In this document: one piece after another, positions 37,056 to 45,807 of the stretch
Position numbering within the stretch: position 1 is the stretch's first letter
Layout: the number at the start of each line of letters is the position of its first letter
Notes under the pieces: model-generated
Seen by the model: the letters and a program-made list of their open reading frames with translations, nothing else
Databases searched by the model: none
What the model was told of the DNA's origin: nothing
Source: Ancylomarina sp048268005
Lineage (GTDB): Bacteria; Bacteroidota; Bacteroidia; Bacteroidales; Marinifilaceae
Direction of reading: 5' to 3'
DNA: 64,000 bases
NCBI GenBank assembly: GCA_048268005.1
Contig: JBLWWJ010000003.1
Coordinates: 1-64,000, forward strand
Translations under genes and position numbers: made by a program

Positions 37056-37523
37056 TTAACGTAAGTAAGAGTTCAACATCCAAAGTGTTTTTTCTGTTTC
37101 AGATATATAATCACTCATCAAGCTAACTGTACCTTCATCTTCAGCATCTCCTGCCAGACTAAGAATTTCACGCTCTTTTAAAATCAGTAAGGAGAAATTC
37201 TTCACAACAATCTCAACACCTTCTACTCCATTTGTAATTCCTTTGGCTTCTTTCAATTCTGATACCTTTAGGTAATCAGAGAAAGTATGCAATGGTTCAC
37301 CTTCAAGTGTTAAAATTCTTTCTGCGATTTCGTCAACCTTAATCACCGCATCGTTATATAATTCTTCAAACTTTAGGTGTAGTTCAAAAAATTCACGTCC
37401 TTTTATATTCCAATGAAGCCCACGTAAATTCTGATAGAACATTTGATAATTTGCCAATAAGTCGTTTAATTTCGCACTTAATACTTTCGCTTTTTCTTGA
37501 TCTATTCCTATTAAATTTTTCAT
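37056..37523 (-). CDS. dps: Dps-family ferritin-like DNA-protection protein
   Basis: From the ATG at 37523 (MKNLIGIDQE) the protein is 155 residues; the frame is open to 37613 but the upstream part lies inside the promoter. Dps forms a 12-subunit shell that oxidises Fe2+ with H2O2. The intersubunit ferroxidase ligands are present at the right spacing: His37 and His49 (12 apart), Asp64 and Glu68, in GLHWNIKGREFFELHLKFEE and VDEIAERI. A promoter and OxyR-like operators lie directly upstream. Confidence 0.95.
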   Translation of the reverse strand: MKNLIGIDQEKAKVLSAKLNDLLANYQMFYQNLRGLHWNIKGREFFELHLKFEELYNDAVIKVDEIAERILTLEGEPLHTFSDYLKVSELKEAKGITNGVEGVEIVVKNFSLLILKEREILSLAGDAEDEGTVSLMSDYISETEKTLWMLNSYLR

Positions 37524-37592
37524 CTTTCTCTTTTTTGGGTTAATAGTTAAAATCCTAATTCTAACTACTCTGTAATTGTTTATTTGATACAA

Positions 37593-37624
37593 CAAAGATG
37601 CGACAAAAACCACTATAGATCAAA
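37593..37624 (-). promoter_or_regulatory. Promoter of dps
   Basis: Minus strand TTTG (37621-37624), 20 bases, CATCTTTG (37593-37600). The -7 element has one mismatch to TAnnTTTG, as expected for an activator-dependent promoter. The start point should be near 37587. Confidence 0.65.
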
Positions 37625-37659
37625 TTGATTGTTTTTATATTTCCATAGATCCACACTAT
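37615..37659 (-). promoter_or_regulatory. OxyR-like operator upstream of dps
   Basis: Two 15-bp sequences fit the OxyR consensus ATAGnTnnnAnCTAT: ATAGATCAAATTGAT (37615-37629, 8 of 10 fixed positions) and ATAGATCCACACTAT (37645-37659, 9 of 10). Their centres are 30 bp apart and stand near -35 and -65 of the predicted dps start, the usual activation and recognition sites of LysR-type regulators. Confidence 0.6.
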
Positions 37660-37850
37660 AACAATCCCCTAATCATCAATAAAACCAATCAAGCGATGAG
37701 ATATATCACTCTATACATTATCTCTTCCCAATGCAAATTCTAAATGGTATACAAAAGTTAAGTCTGCTATATAATGAGGAACGCCATCGATTCCGCTCAA
37801 AAAATCTCCATTTAAGTTGAGGCATATCACTGTGATAGAATAAAATTCAC

Positions 37851-37858
37851 TACTTTTG
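37851..37858 (+). promoter_or_regulatory. Probable promoter of the SulP gene, -7 element
   Basis: TACTTTTG followed by CG is a perfect TAnnTTTG element 34 bases before the ATG. Confidence 0.6.
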
Positions 37859-37892
37859 CGCCCTGAAAAAACAAAAATATAGATAAGATAGT

Positions 37893-39503
37893 ATGGTAGA
37901 ATTTTTCAAGCGGAAAGCCGCTAATTCAAAAGATGATATTCTTTCAGGTTTAACAGTGGCCTTAGCACTGGTTCCGGAAGCCGTAGCATTTGCCTTTGTT
38001 GCCGGAGTAGATCCTCTAGTAGGTCTTTACGCTGCTTTCATGATTGGTTTAATTACATCAATATTTGGTGGTCGCCCAGGAATGATTTCAGGAGCTACAG
38101 GTGCACTTGCAGTAGTTATGGTTAGTCTTGTAAAAGACGGTAACCAAATGGGATTGGAAATGGTTGAACCTATCCAGAACATGGGTTTAAATTACCTATT
38201 CGCGACTGTCGTTCTAGCTGGTGTTCTTCAGTTTTTAGCTGGTGTTTTCAAATTTGGTAAATTCGTTAGACTCATTCCTCATCCAGTAATGATGGGTTTT
38301 GTAAATGGTCTAGCCATTGTTATTTTCATGTCACAACTAGGCATGTTTACTCAGAAAATAGATGGAGAATCTGTTTGGTTAGTAGGCAGTGCGCTATATA
38401 CAATGATCGGGTTAGTGGTACTAACCATGAGTATCATGTATCTACTACCAAAGATCACAACTAAAGTTCCAGCAGCTCTGGCAGCAATCCTAACTGTTTC
38501 AGCTATTGCGATTTTTGGAGCCTTAGATGTCAGTACGGTTGGTTCATTTATTCGCGATGGTGGTGGTGCTGGACTAAAAGGTGGTTTACCAACTTTCCAA
38601 TCTCAACTATTTACAATGGTTCCTCTAAATTTAGAGACAATCAAATTCATCTTACCATATGCTTCAATTATTGCTGCTATTGGCTTGATTGAATCCCTAA
38701 TGACCCTTAACTTACTCGATGAGATTACTGAAACTCGTGGAAATGGGAACCGCGAATGTATGGCTCAGGGAGCTGCTAATATTGTTACCGGTTTCTTCGG
38801 AGGTATGGGTGGATGTGCCATGATTGGTCAATCACTTATCAACGTAAAATCAGGTGGTCGTGGTCGCTTATCAGGTATTATTGCTGCACTTACTCTTCTA
38901 GCATTTATTCTTTTTGCTTCACCACTTATCGAGCAGGTACCTATTGCCGCTTTGGTTGGTGTGATGTTTATGGTTGTAATCGGAACATTTGCCTGGGCCA
39001 CCTTTGGTATCATGAATAAAATTCCTCGTACTGATGCCTTTGTTATTATACTTGTAACAGGTTTAACAGTGATGTTCGATCTTGCTATTGCTGTATTGGC
39101 TGGTGTTATCGTATCGGCTTTAGTATTTGCCTGGCAGGATGCCAAACGTATTCGTGCACGTAAATCTGTAAAAGAAGATGGTACTAAAGTATACGAGATT
39201 TGGGGTCCATTATTCTTCGGATCAATCACCACTTTTAATTCGAAATTCGATGTTCATGGCGATCCTCAGAACGTTGAAATTGACTTTATCGAATCAAGAG
39301 TTGCTGACCACTCAGGTATTGAAGCCATCAGTAATTTAGTAGACAAGTATGAAAATGCAGGAAAAAGTATTAAATTGAAGCATCTAAGTGCTGACTGTAT
39401 CACATTATTGCAACGTGCAGATTCTAGATTCGATGCTGTTATCATTCGCGACATTGACGATCCTCGTTACTATGTTGTAACAGATAAAGTAAAGATAGGA
39501 TAA
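37893..39503 (+). CDS. SulP-family anion transporter with STAS domain
   Basis: The 536-residue membrane protein has the SulP core (LSGLTVALALVPEAVAFAFVAGVDPLVGLYAAF, ISGATGALAVV, PHPVMMGFVNGLAIVI) and about 12 membrane segments, then a cytosolic STAS-like domain from about residue 430. SulP members move sulfate, bicarbonate or other anions, often with H+ or Na+; the substrate is not readable. A carbonic anhydrase or sulfur-assimilation gene, which would help decide, is not adjacent. Confidence 0.9.
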   Translation: MVEFFKRKAANSKDDILSGLTVALALVPEAVAFAFVAGVDPLVGLYAAFMIGLITSIFGGRPGMISGATGALAVVMVSLVKDGNQMGLEMVEPIQNMGLNYLFATVVLAGVLQFLAGVFKFGKFVRLIPHPVMMGFVNGLAIVIFMSQLGMFTQKIDGESVWLVGSALYTMIGLVVLTMSIMYLLPKITTKVPAALAAILTVSAIAIFGALDVSTVGSFIRDGGGAGLKGGLPTFQSQLFTMVPLNLETIKFILPYASIIAAIGLIESLMTLNLLDEITETRGNGNRECMAQGAANIVTGFFGGMGGCAMIGQSLINVKSGGRGRLSGIIAALTLLAFILFASPLIEQVPIAALVGVMFMVVIGTFAWATFGIMNKIPRTDAFVIILVTGLTVMFDLAIAVLAGVIVSALVFAWQDAKRIRARKSVKEDGTKVYEIWGPLFFGSITTFNSKFDVHGDPQNVEIDFIESRVADHSGIEAISNLVDKYENAGKSIKLKHLSADCITLLQRADSRFDAVIIRDIDDPRYYVVTDKVKIG

Positions 39504-39543
39504 AGATTTTTTTTCTCTGGGGTGAAAATCGCAGAGTTTTTTT

Positions 39544-39579
39544 CACCTCTCCAACGCCTGTTGGAGAGGTGTTTTTTTT
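39544..39579 (+). terminator. Strong terminator after the SulP gene
   Basis: CACCTCTCCAAC (39544-39555), loop GCCT, GTTGGAGAGGTG (39560-39571) and eight T: a textbook intrinsic terminator for the plus strand. Confidence 0.92.
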
Positions 39580-39587
39580 ATTCGATT

Positions 39588-40223
39588 CTAGATCTTAAGC
39601 ATTTCCTGAACAATTGGACGTAAGCCACTAAAAAAGAATTCAACAGCAATAACCATCACAATTAGTCCCATCAAGCGCATCAATATCTTGTTCCCCGTAT
39701 CACCTAAAAAGTTAATGATTCGAGTTGAACTCCAAAGAATGATATAGGTCAACAAACAAGTCAAAAGAATTGCACCAACTAAGATTAGTTTAGATTCAAG
39801 ACTCCCTGCTTCCTCCATCAAAACAATTCCATTAGTTATGGCTCCAGGGCCACATATCATTGGAATAGCAAGCGGTGTAATCGATACGTCGTTCACATAT
39901 TCCGTTATTTCACTATCACTCACTTTAATCTTACTCAATCGTGCCTGAAGCATATCTTGCCCCATGATAAAGAAAATAACACCTCCCACAATCTTGAGGC
40001 TATTCACCGAGATTCCAAAAAATTGAAACAAGAGCTGCCCTGAAAATGCAAAAGCGACAAGTGTAAAAAACGATACAATGGTTGCTTTCCTTGCTGTTTT
40101 CTTCCTTTGTTCAGCATTTAAATCACCTGTAATCGTCATGAAAATTGGCATTACACCCAAAGGATTAATCAAGGTAAAAAACGATGTAACAGCCAAAAGA
40201 CCAAAAGTCCAGTATTCATTCAT
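39588..40223 (-). CDS. MarC-family membrane protein (UPF0056), copy 1
   Basis: The 211-residue protein has six hydrophobic segments and the family motifs FFTLINPLGVMPIFMTITGDL and ITPLAIPMICGPGAI. MarC was once linked to antibiotic resistance but the function is unknown. It starts 15 bases after the papain-type peptidase gene on the same strand. A second member lies at 53356-53988. Confidence 0.9.
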   Translation of the reverse strand: MNEYWTFGLLAVTSFFTLINPLGVMPIFMTITGDLNAEQRKKTARKATIVSFFTLVAFAFSGQLLFQFFGISVNSLKIVGGVIFFIMGQDMLQARLSKIKVSDSEITEYVNDVSITPLAIPMICGPGAITNGIVLMEEAGSLESKLILVGAILLTCLLTYIILWSSTRIINFLGDTGNKILMRLMGLIVMVIAVEFFFSGLRPIVQEMLKI

Positions 40224-40238
40224 ATTTTTAAATTCAAT

Positions 40239-41432
40239 TTATTTTAAACCTAATTTTTTCGCGATGTCCGTAGGAATAGCATCCTTATGCACCAATACGG
40301 ATACACTTTTGTATTGTACATATGGCTTAGATGCATAGAAATAGCCTTCATGTGAATTCAAATCGGTTCCCCATGAATTTTTCACCAAGTAATATTCACT
40401 TCCATTCTGATCTTTTGCAGTTCCCACAATGTGCATCATATGATCTTCAGTCGATTCATAATTATCAAAAGCAATCTGGCGCATTTCCTGAGTAATTACT
40501 TTCTCTTTAACCGGATACTCTGTTCCATAAGCAGATTTTTGATCTCTACTCATATTCTGCCACTTTGAAATTTCGGAATCAACCATATTCTTTGACTCCG
40601 TTTCCGGTACAACAGCAACACCCTTTCTGAATGCAAACCCTTTTTCACTCACATCACTCCCCCATGCGATGGTGTACCCTTTCTCAATAGCAGTATCGAC
40701 AATCTCCATCATCTCACCCATAGGCACATTTAACACCTCACCTAAAGACCAATTGTCTGCACCTTCGAAAATGAAACTTTCATAAAATGGGTGATGGGTA
40801 TATGAAGTAATCGTCACATAATCGTCCATATTTAAACCTAAGTAAGTAGCGAATGATTTTGTTGTGAATTCTTTTCCTTTATACATGAATGATTCAGGGA
40901 TTTCACCTAGATAAGCATCAAGAACACCATCAAAACCTTTTCTCCAAATTGGTGTTATTTTTTTGTTCTTATTCTTCACCACTGCATCCACATATGCTTT
41001 CAGTATTGCATCCATTTCCCCATGAACAGGCAATGTTTCATCAAAGGTATTACCCGTATAAGCTTCCTGAGGTAGAATTCCAAATTGCTTAATCACATTT
41101 AAGGCATCCCAACCTTCAGCACCTGCCGAGAAACTTTTCATCCCATGAAAACGCACATAATCTTTAGCTCTAAGATGGTAGTTTCTATTCACAATAAACA
41201 TTTCGGAAAGATCAAACTCACCTTTTCCCATACGAATTAATTCAGACTCCAAAAAGGAATTCATGGCATATGCCCAACAAGTCCCTGAACGATGTTGATC
41301 CTTTACTTCGGTGGCTTTCAGTTGTTTTTCAATCGTAAACTCATAAGCTTTCTTTTCATCCTTTTTCTTTGCTGATAATGTGGAAGCAAATCCCAATATC
41401 AAGACGGCGGTAATTATAATTCTTGTGTTCAT
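40239..41432 (-). CDS. Secreted C1-family cysteine peptidase (bleomycin hydrolase/PepC-like)
   Basis: From the ATG at 41432 (MNTRIIITAVLILGFASTLSA) the protein is 397 residues with a signal peptide; the frame is open to 41483 but the extra N-terminus would spoil it. The papain-type residues are visible: QHRSGTCWAYA with catalytic Cys52, the histidine in EDHMMHIVG, and VKNSWGTD near the C-terminus. The motif order matches aminopeptidase C/bleomycin hydrolase, but a signal peptide suggests a periplasmic role. A perfect -7 element TAGTTTTG lies at 41516-41523. It faces the M49-type peptidase gene. Confidence 0.93.
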   Translation of the reverse strand: MNTRIIITAVLILGFASTLSAKKKDEKKAYEFTIEKQLKATEVKDQHRSGTCWAYAMNSFLESELIRMGKGEFDLSEMFIVNRNYHLRAKDYVRFHGMKSFSAGAEGWDALNVIKQFGILPQEAYTGNTFDETLPVHGEMDAILKAYVDAVVKNKNKKITPIWRKGFDGVLDAYLGEIPESFMYKGKEFTTKSFATYLGLNMDDYVTITSYTHHPFYESFIFEGADNWSLGEVLNVPMGEMMEIVDTAIEKGYTIAWGSDVSEKGFAFRKGVAVVPETESKNMVDSEISKWQNMSRDQKSAYGTEYPVKEKVITQEMRQIAFDNYESTEDHMMHIVGTAKDQNGSEYYLVKNSWGTDLNSHEGYFYASKPYVQYKSVSVLVHKDAIPTDIAKKLGLK

Positions 41433-41602
41433 TATAAAAATAAATTTAGCTTGTATAAATATGCATAAGTATTGGTAATACAATTCTTTGCTTGTATTTT
41501 TGAAGACCTAAAGTACAAAACTAATGATTCCTGACATCATAGTTCTGTATTTAAAGTGTAGAAGGAAAAAAGTAAACATCAATAAATTAATAACACAAAC
41601 AA

Positions 41603-43249
41603 ATGAACAAGCTAGCATCCTTGGCCTTAATCGCCATTTTTAGTTTAGGATTTACATCTTGCAAGGAAAAGCAATGTTGTAAAAAAGAAAAGGTATCTCC
41701 TCTTCAGGAAAAAGTAAATGCTTATGCCGAAGTTGAGTTAAAAACTGACATTTCGGTACTTACAGAGAAGGAAAAACAAATGCTTCCTATTCTGATTGAA
41801 GTATCAGAGATAATGGAAGAAATCTTCTGGAAAGATGCAATTGGTGACAAAACAGAATTCCTTTCAAAATTGAAAGATCCTGCTGAAATTGCTTATGCAA
41901 AAATCAATTATGGCCCTTGGGACAGACTTGACAATCAAGCTCCTTTCATTGATACATATGGCAAAAAACCTGCTGGAGCGAACTTCTATCCAGCTGATAT
42001 GACAAAAGAAGAATTCGATGCTATTAAAGATGAATTAAAAACGAGTACTTATTCAGTTGTTCGTCGTGACGAGAATGGAAAACTAGTTGTACTTCCTTAT
42101 CACGTGGCTTACAAAGAACAACACGAAAAGGCATCTGCTTTATTATTAAAAGCTGCTGAACTAGCTGAAGATGCTGGTCTAAAAAAATATTTAGAGTTAC
42201 GTGCTGAAGCTTTATTGACTGATGACTATTTAGCTTCGGATATGGCTTGGATGGACATGCAAGACAATACGATTGATTTTGTTGTTGGTCCTATCGAAAC
42301 TTACGAAGATGCGCTTTATGGATACAAAGCGTCTCACTCTGCACAAATATTAGTTAAGGATAAGGTTTGGTCTAAAACACTTTCTCGTTTTGGAGCTCTT
42401 CTTCCTCGTTTACAAGAAAGTCTTCCAGTTCCTGCAAAGTATAAAGCTGAAAAAGCCAATGCAAATGCAGATATGAATGCATACGACGTCATTTACTACG
42501 GTGGTGACTGTAACGCAGGTAGCAAGAATATTGCCATTAACCTACCAAACGACCCAAGAGTACATCTTGCCAAAGGTAGCCGTAAACTGCAGTTGAAAAA
42601 TGCAATGCAGGCTAAATTTGATAAGATTTTGGTTCCTATCTCAAACCTATTGATTGACGAATCTCAGCGTAAGAACGTTAAATTCGACGCATTCTTCGAA
42701 AACACTATGTTCCATGAGGTTGCTCACGGATTGGGTATCAAATACACTCTTGCTGACCAAAACCTAACTGTTCGTAAAGCTCTTAAAGATGCTTATACTT
42801 CTATCGAAGAAGGTAAAGCTGATATTTTAGGTCTTTATATGGTGACTAAACTAGCTGAGTGGGGCGAAATCAAAGACAAAGATCTAATGGACAACTACGT
42901 AACCTTTATGGCTAGTACATTCCGTTCTGTTCGTTTTGGAGCTTCAAGTGCTCACGGTAAGGCGAACATGATTCGTTTCTACCATTTCGAAGAAACAGGT
43001 GCTTTCACACGTGATGAAGCAACTGGAACTTACAAAGTTGATTTCGAAAAAATGAAGGCTGCCATGATCTCTATGGGTGAAATGTTGATGGTACTTCAAG
43101 GAGATGCTAACTACGAAGGCGCTAAGAAATTAATCGCTGAAAAAGGTAACATCCGCGAAGCACTTCAGGCAGATCTTGATCGTGTAAACAACGCTGGTAT
43201 TCCTAAGGATATCGTTTACAAACAAGGTATGAAAGTACTTGGATTGTAA
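41603..43249 (+). CDS. M49 (dipeptidyl peptidase III)-like lipoprotein metallopeptidase
   Basis: The 548-residue protein starts with a lipoprotein signal (LGFTSC, Cys20). The zinc-binding region is HEVAHG (His371, Glu372, His375) with a downstream EEGKAD (Glu402-Glu403) that provides the third ligand in family M49. Most M49 enzymes have a hexapeptide HEXXGH; here the spacing is HEXXH. The family removes dipeptides from the N-terminus of oligopeptides. The location divergent from a secreted C1 peptidase suggests a joint role in periplasmic peptide breakdown. Some databases attach other names to this family in Bacteroidota, so experimental confirmation is lacking. Confidence 0.85.
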   Translation: MNKLASLALIAIFSLGFTSCKEKQCCKKEKVSPLQEKVNAYAEVELKTDISVLTEKEKQMLPILIEVSEIMEEIFWKDAIGDKTEFLSKLKDPAEIAYAKINYGPWDRLDNQAPFIDTYGKKPAGANFYPADMTKEEFDAIKDELKTSTYSVVRRDENGKLVVLPYHVAYKEQHEKASALLLKAAELAEDAGLKKYLELRAEALLTDDYLASDMAWMDMQDNTIDFVVGPIETYEDALYGYKASHSAQILVKDKVWSKTLSRFGALLPRLQESLPVPAKYKAEKANANADMNAYDVIYYGGDCNAGSKNIAINLPNDPRVHLAKGSRKLQLKNAMQAKFDKILVPISNLLIDESQRKNVKFDAFFENTMFHEVAHGLGIKYTLADQNLTVRKALKDAYTSIEEGKADILGLYMVTKLAEWGEIKDKDLMDNYVTFMASTFRSVRFGASSAHGKANMIRFYHFEETGAFTRDEATGTYKVDFEKMKAAMISMGEMLMVLQGDANYEGAKKLIAEKGNIREALQADLDRVNNAGIPKDIVYKQGMKVLGL

Positions 43250-43271
43250 TCTTCGGATTTTTAAATATACA

Positions 43272-43305
43272 AAAGCGGCTACTTCTATAAAAGTAGCCGC
43301 TTTTT
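43272..43305. terminator. Terminator between the M49-like and globin genes
   Basis: AAAGCGGCTACTT (43272-43284) and AAGTAGCCGCTTT (43291-43303) form a perfect 13-bp stem with a 6-base loop and T tail; it can serve both convergent genes. Confidence 0.88.
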
Positions 43306-43327
43306 AAATGGTCGATATCTTAAACCA

Positions 43328-43777
43328 TTAAGCTTTTGTATTCACCATCCAAATGGAGAAAATATTCAAATAGTTCCAGAACGAAATAATGAGTTCTTCT
43401 GGTGCATCAAGTTTAGGTAGAATTTCTTTATATGCATTCAACCAAACAACACGCGCTTGAGGCGTTATTTTAAAATGAGCATGACGACTCACCAGCATCG
43501 GACTCCCCTGATTTTGATTAAAATAATCAGGTCCACCTAAAGCCTGAATAAAAAAATCAGAAGATCGAAGCTTTGCCGCTTCAAATTCCTTATCCCAACG
43601 TGGAAACATCTCACTGATCTCACTCTTACGCAGAATATCGTAATGCTCACTCACCATTTGCCTTACTCCCTCTTCTCCAATACTATCTAATAACCTGATA
43701 TCGGGACGAGTAACCTGGGGGCGACCTCCTCCTTCAGGAACAGGTGCTATTTCAAATTTCATATCTAATATTTTCAT
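43328..43777 (-). CDS. Truncated (2/2) hemoglobin, group II-like
   Basis: The 149-residue protein has the group II globin signature: LGGPDYFNQNQGSPMLVSRHAHFKI with the probable proximal His99, and a tryptophan in RVVWLNAYKEIL at the G helix. An aromatic near residue 46 (EHYDIL) would be at the B10 position. Such globins bind O2 or NO and help detoxify them. The N-terminus is ~20 residues longer than usual; an internal ATG at 43762 is an alternative start. Confidence 0.85.
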   Translation of the reverse strand: MKILDMKFEIAPVPEGGGRPQVTRPDIRLLDSIGEEGVRQMVSEHYDILRKSEISEMFPRWDKEFEAAKLRSSDFFIQALGGPDYFNQNQGSPMLVSRHAHFKITPQARVVWLNAYKEILPKLDAPEELIISFWNYLNIFSIWMVNTKA

Positions 43778-43982
43778 CTAACAGCAACGATTAATTCAGA
43801 ATTATCCATTCTGAAAAGGGTTGATTTAATATTTGCTTTTCAAATTCTATACAAATTAAATACTTTCAAGTCTTAAATTAGCATTTTATGGCTAAGATTT
43901 TTAATCTGACATATTTTTTATAGATTTATAAGATCAAATACTTACAACATAAACAGGTTTTCTTGTTTAAAAATGACACAAA

Positions 43983-44336
43983 ATGGATACAAGCAAAGTT
44001 GATTTATTTCTAATGACCAATGCTAAATATTTTGAAAGTCATCAAATTCCTGCAATCAAAGGTATGATTCAAGATTTAGATGATGATAAATTCATTGTCT
44101 TACAAACATTAAATCTTAAAGATCCTACGGTCGCTCTTATTCTATCTCTATTGAATATTATCGCTCCTTTTTCTTTTGACCGCTTTTTTATTGGCGACAT
44201 TGGTTTAGGTATCATCAAACTATTAACCTGTGGTGGCCTTTTTATTTGGATTATTGTGGATTGGTTTATCATTATGGAGAGAACTCGTCAGGTCAACTTC
44301 GAAACGCTTCAACGAGCATTAATGTATAATGCCTAA
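43983..44336 (+). CDS. TM2-domain membrane protein
   Basis: The 117-residue protein has a soluble N-terminus and two membrane helices separated by a short loop containing FDRFFIGDIGLGIIKLLTCGG, the TM2 signature. The function of such proteins is unknown. The last eight bases overlap the next gene, which is also a small membrane protein, so the two are translated together. Confidence 0.85.
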   Translation: MDTSKVDLFLMTNAKYFESHQIPAIKGMIQDLDDDKFIVLQTLNLKDPTVALILSLLNIIAPFSFDRFFIGDIGLGIIKLLTCGGLFIWIIVDWFIIMERTRQVNFETLQRALMYNA

Positions 44337-44742
44337 AAAACACCTATACCAGCTTGTCGCATCCCTCTCGGTCTTAGCATACGGCTGGCTTATTTACAAT
44401 CTAATCTTCCTTAATTCTGGAAACGAAGGATTTATTGTGTGCTGGTTTAAAACCATAAGTGGACTACCGTGTCCTGCTTGCGGTTCAACATCAGGTATGA
44501 TCGAAATATTTAAAGGTCATTTCCACAAAGCTTTCCAATATAATCCTTTTGCCTACAGTTCACTGCTTATCTTAGTCGTTGCCTCGACTTGGGTATCATT
44601 CGATATCATCGCCAAAAAGGATGGCTTCTATAAGTTTTACCTAAGAGTGAATGAAAAGCTAAAAAAAAAGAGAATAATCATACCGATCATTCTCCTGTTT
44701 CTTGTTATATGGGTTTGGAATATCTACAAAACGATGCCGTAA
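44329..44742 (+). CDS. DUF2752 membrane protein
   Basis: The 137-residue protein has three hydrophobic segments and the DUF2752 hallmark LPCPACGSTSG in the first loop. Function is unknown. It is coupled to the TM2 gene by an 8-base overlap; TM2 and DUF2752 pairs are frequent in Bacteroidota. Confidence 0.88.
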   Translation: MPKKHLYQLVASLSVLAYGWLIYNLIFLNSGNEGFIVCWFKTISGLPCPACGSTSGMIEIFKGHFHKAFQYNPFAYSSLLILVVASTWVSFDIIAKKDGFYKFYLRVNEKLKKKRIIIPIILLFLVIWVWNIYKTMP

Positions 44743-44754
44743 TTATCCCAAAAT

Positions 44755-45699
44755 TTAGTTCATAATATTTCGAGGCTTCCCCTCTAACCAAAGTTTGATA
44801 TTATCCATCACAATATCGATACGTTTATCGAACGATTCGTTACTGGCAAATGCCAAGTGTGGTAACATAATTAGGTTGGGAGCCGTAAATAAGATATGAT
44901 CTTTCTCCAATGGTGGTTCTTTTTCGTATACATCGACAGCAGCTCCTGCAAGTTCTCCGTTCTCCAGAGCTTCGCAAAGTGCCTGACTATCCACAACCGG
45001 ACCTCTAGCCGTATTAATAAGTATAGCTGTTTCTTTCATAGCTTTAAATTCCTCGGCTCCGATTAAGCCCTTGGTCTCATTGGTCAATGGCGTATGCAAT
45101 GAAATAATATCTGCTTCTTTCAATAAAGTAGATAAACTAACAAATTCAACACCCTCAATTTGTTTTTCTGTTCGACTATAAGCCAAAACTCGACAATTAA
45201 ACACTTTGGCAATTTCTGCTACTCGAAGGCCAATAGCTCCTGCACCGATAATACCCAAGCATTTACCATTAAGTTCTGTTCCCAAAAAAGTACCCCGACT
45301 ACCACCAAAACGTGTAATGGCATCACCTCCAACAATTTTTCTATACAAGGATAAAATCATTCCCAGAGTTAATTCAGCGACTGATTCTGTTGAGAATCCT
45401 GCGGCATTACTTACTAAGATATCTCTGGTGTTACAAGCCTGCATATCGATATGATCAACACCGGTAAAGGCTACAGAAATCATCGCCAAATTAGGGCATT
45501 TAGCTATGAAATTCGCGGAAACAGGTATATTGCTAAGCACAATAACCTCAGCACCCTCAGCTCGCTTAATCAACTCTTCTTCATTTTCATTTCGATCAGA
45601 GAAAAAGGCCAGTTCATGGCCTAATGCCTCAAAATCTTGTTTCAACTGATTGAATTTGCAGGTACTAATTCCAATAGGTTCAAGAATAGAGATCTTCAT
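44755..45699 (-). CDS. D-isomer-specific 2-hydroxyacid dehydrogenase
   Basis: The 314-residue NAD-dependent enzyme has the Rossmann motif LGIIGAGAIGLRVAEI and the catalytic set: Arg in ILINTARGPVVD, Glu in VDVYEKEPP, and His in LPHLAF. It interconverts a 2-oxoacid and a D-2-hydroxyacid; glycerate, hydroxypyruvate or lactate types cannot be separated by eye. It stands alone, 12 bases from the convergent DUF2752 gene. Confidence 0.92.
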   Translation of the reverse strand: MKISILEPIGISTCKFNQLKQDFEALGHELAFFSDRNENEEELIKRAEGAEVIVLSNIPVSANFIAKCPNLAMISVAFTGVDHIDMQACNTRDILVSNAAGFSTESVAELTLGMILSLYRKIVGGDAITRFGGSRGTFLGTELNGKCLGIIGAGAIGLRVAEIAKVFNCRVLAYSRTEKQIEGVEFVSLSTLLKEADIISLHTPLTNETKGLIGAEEFKAMKETAILINTARGPVVDSQALCEALENGELAGAAVDVYEKEPPLEKDHILFTAPNLIMLPHLAFASNESFDKRIDIVMDNIKLWLEGKPRNIMN

Positions 45700-45807
45700 T
45701 TTGTAATAGATATAAGAATGGTAAAAGCCCGTTAATTGTTATTCATCACATTAAAAGTGATTTATCCTCAATATTTCTTAATTTTAGTATGACTAAAACC
45801 AATAAAC

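Larger units (their letters stand above)
37524..37892. other. Divergent regulatory region between dps and the SulP gene
   Basis: This 369-base gap has no ORF. It carries the dps promoter (37593-37624), two OxyR-like motifs (37615-37659) and the -7 element of the SulP gene (37851-37858). Confidence 0.7.

Noticed and set aside
38828..39232. 134-codon minus-strand ORF in the SulP gene
   Set aside because: It is wholly inside a well-conserved gene on the other strand and has no recognisable features.
45206..45454. 82-codon plus-strand ORF within the hydroxyacid dehydrogenase
   Set aside because: Antisense shadow of the Rossmann-fold coding sequence.
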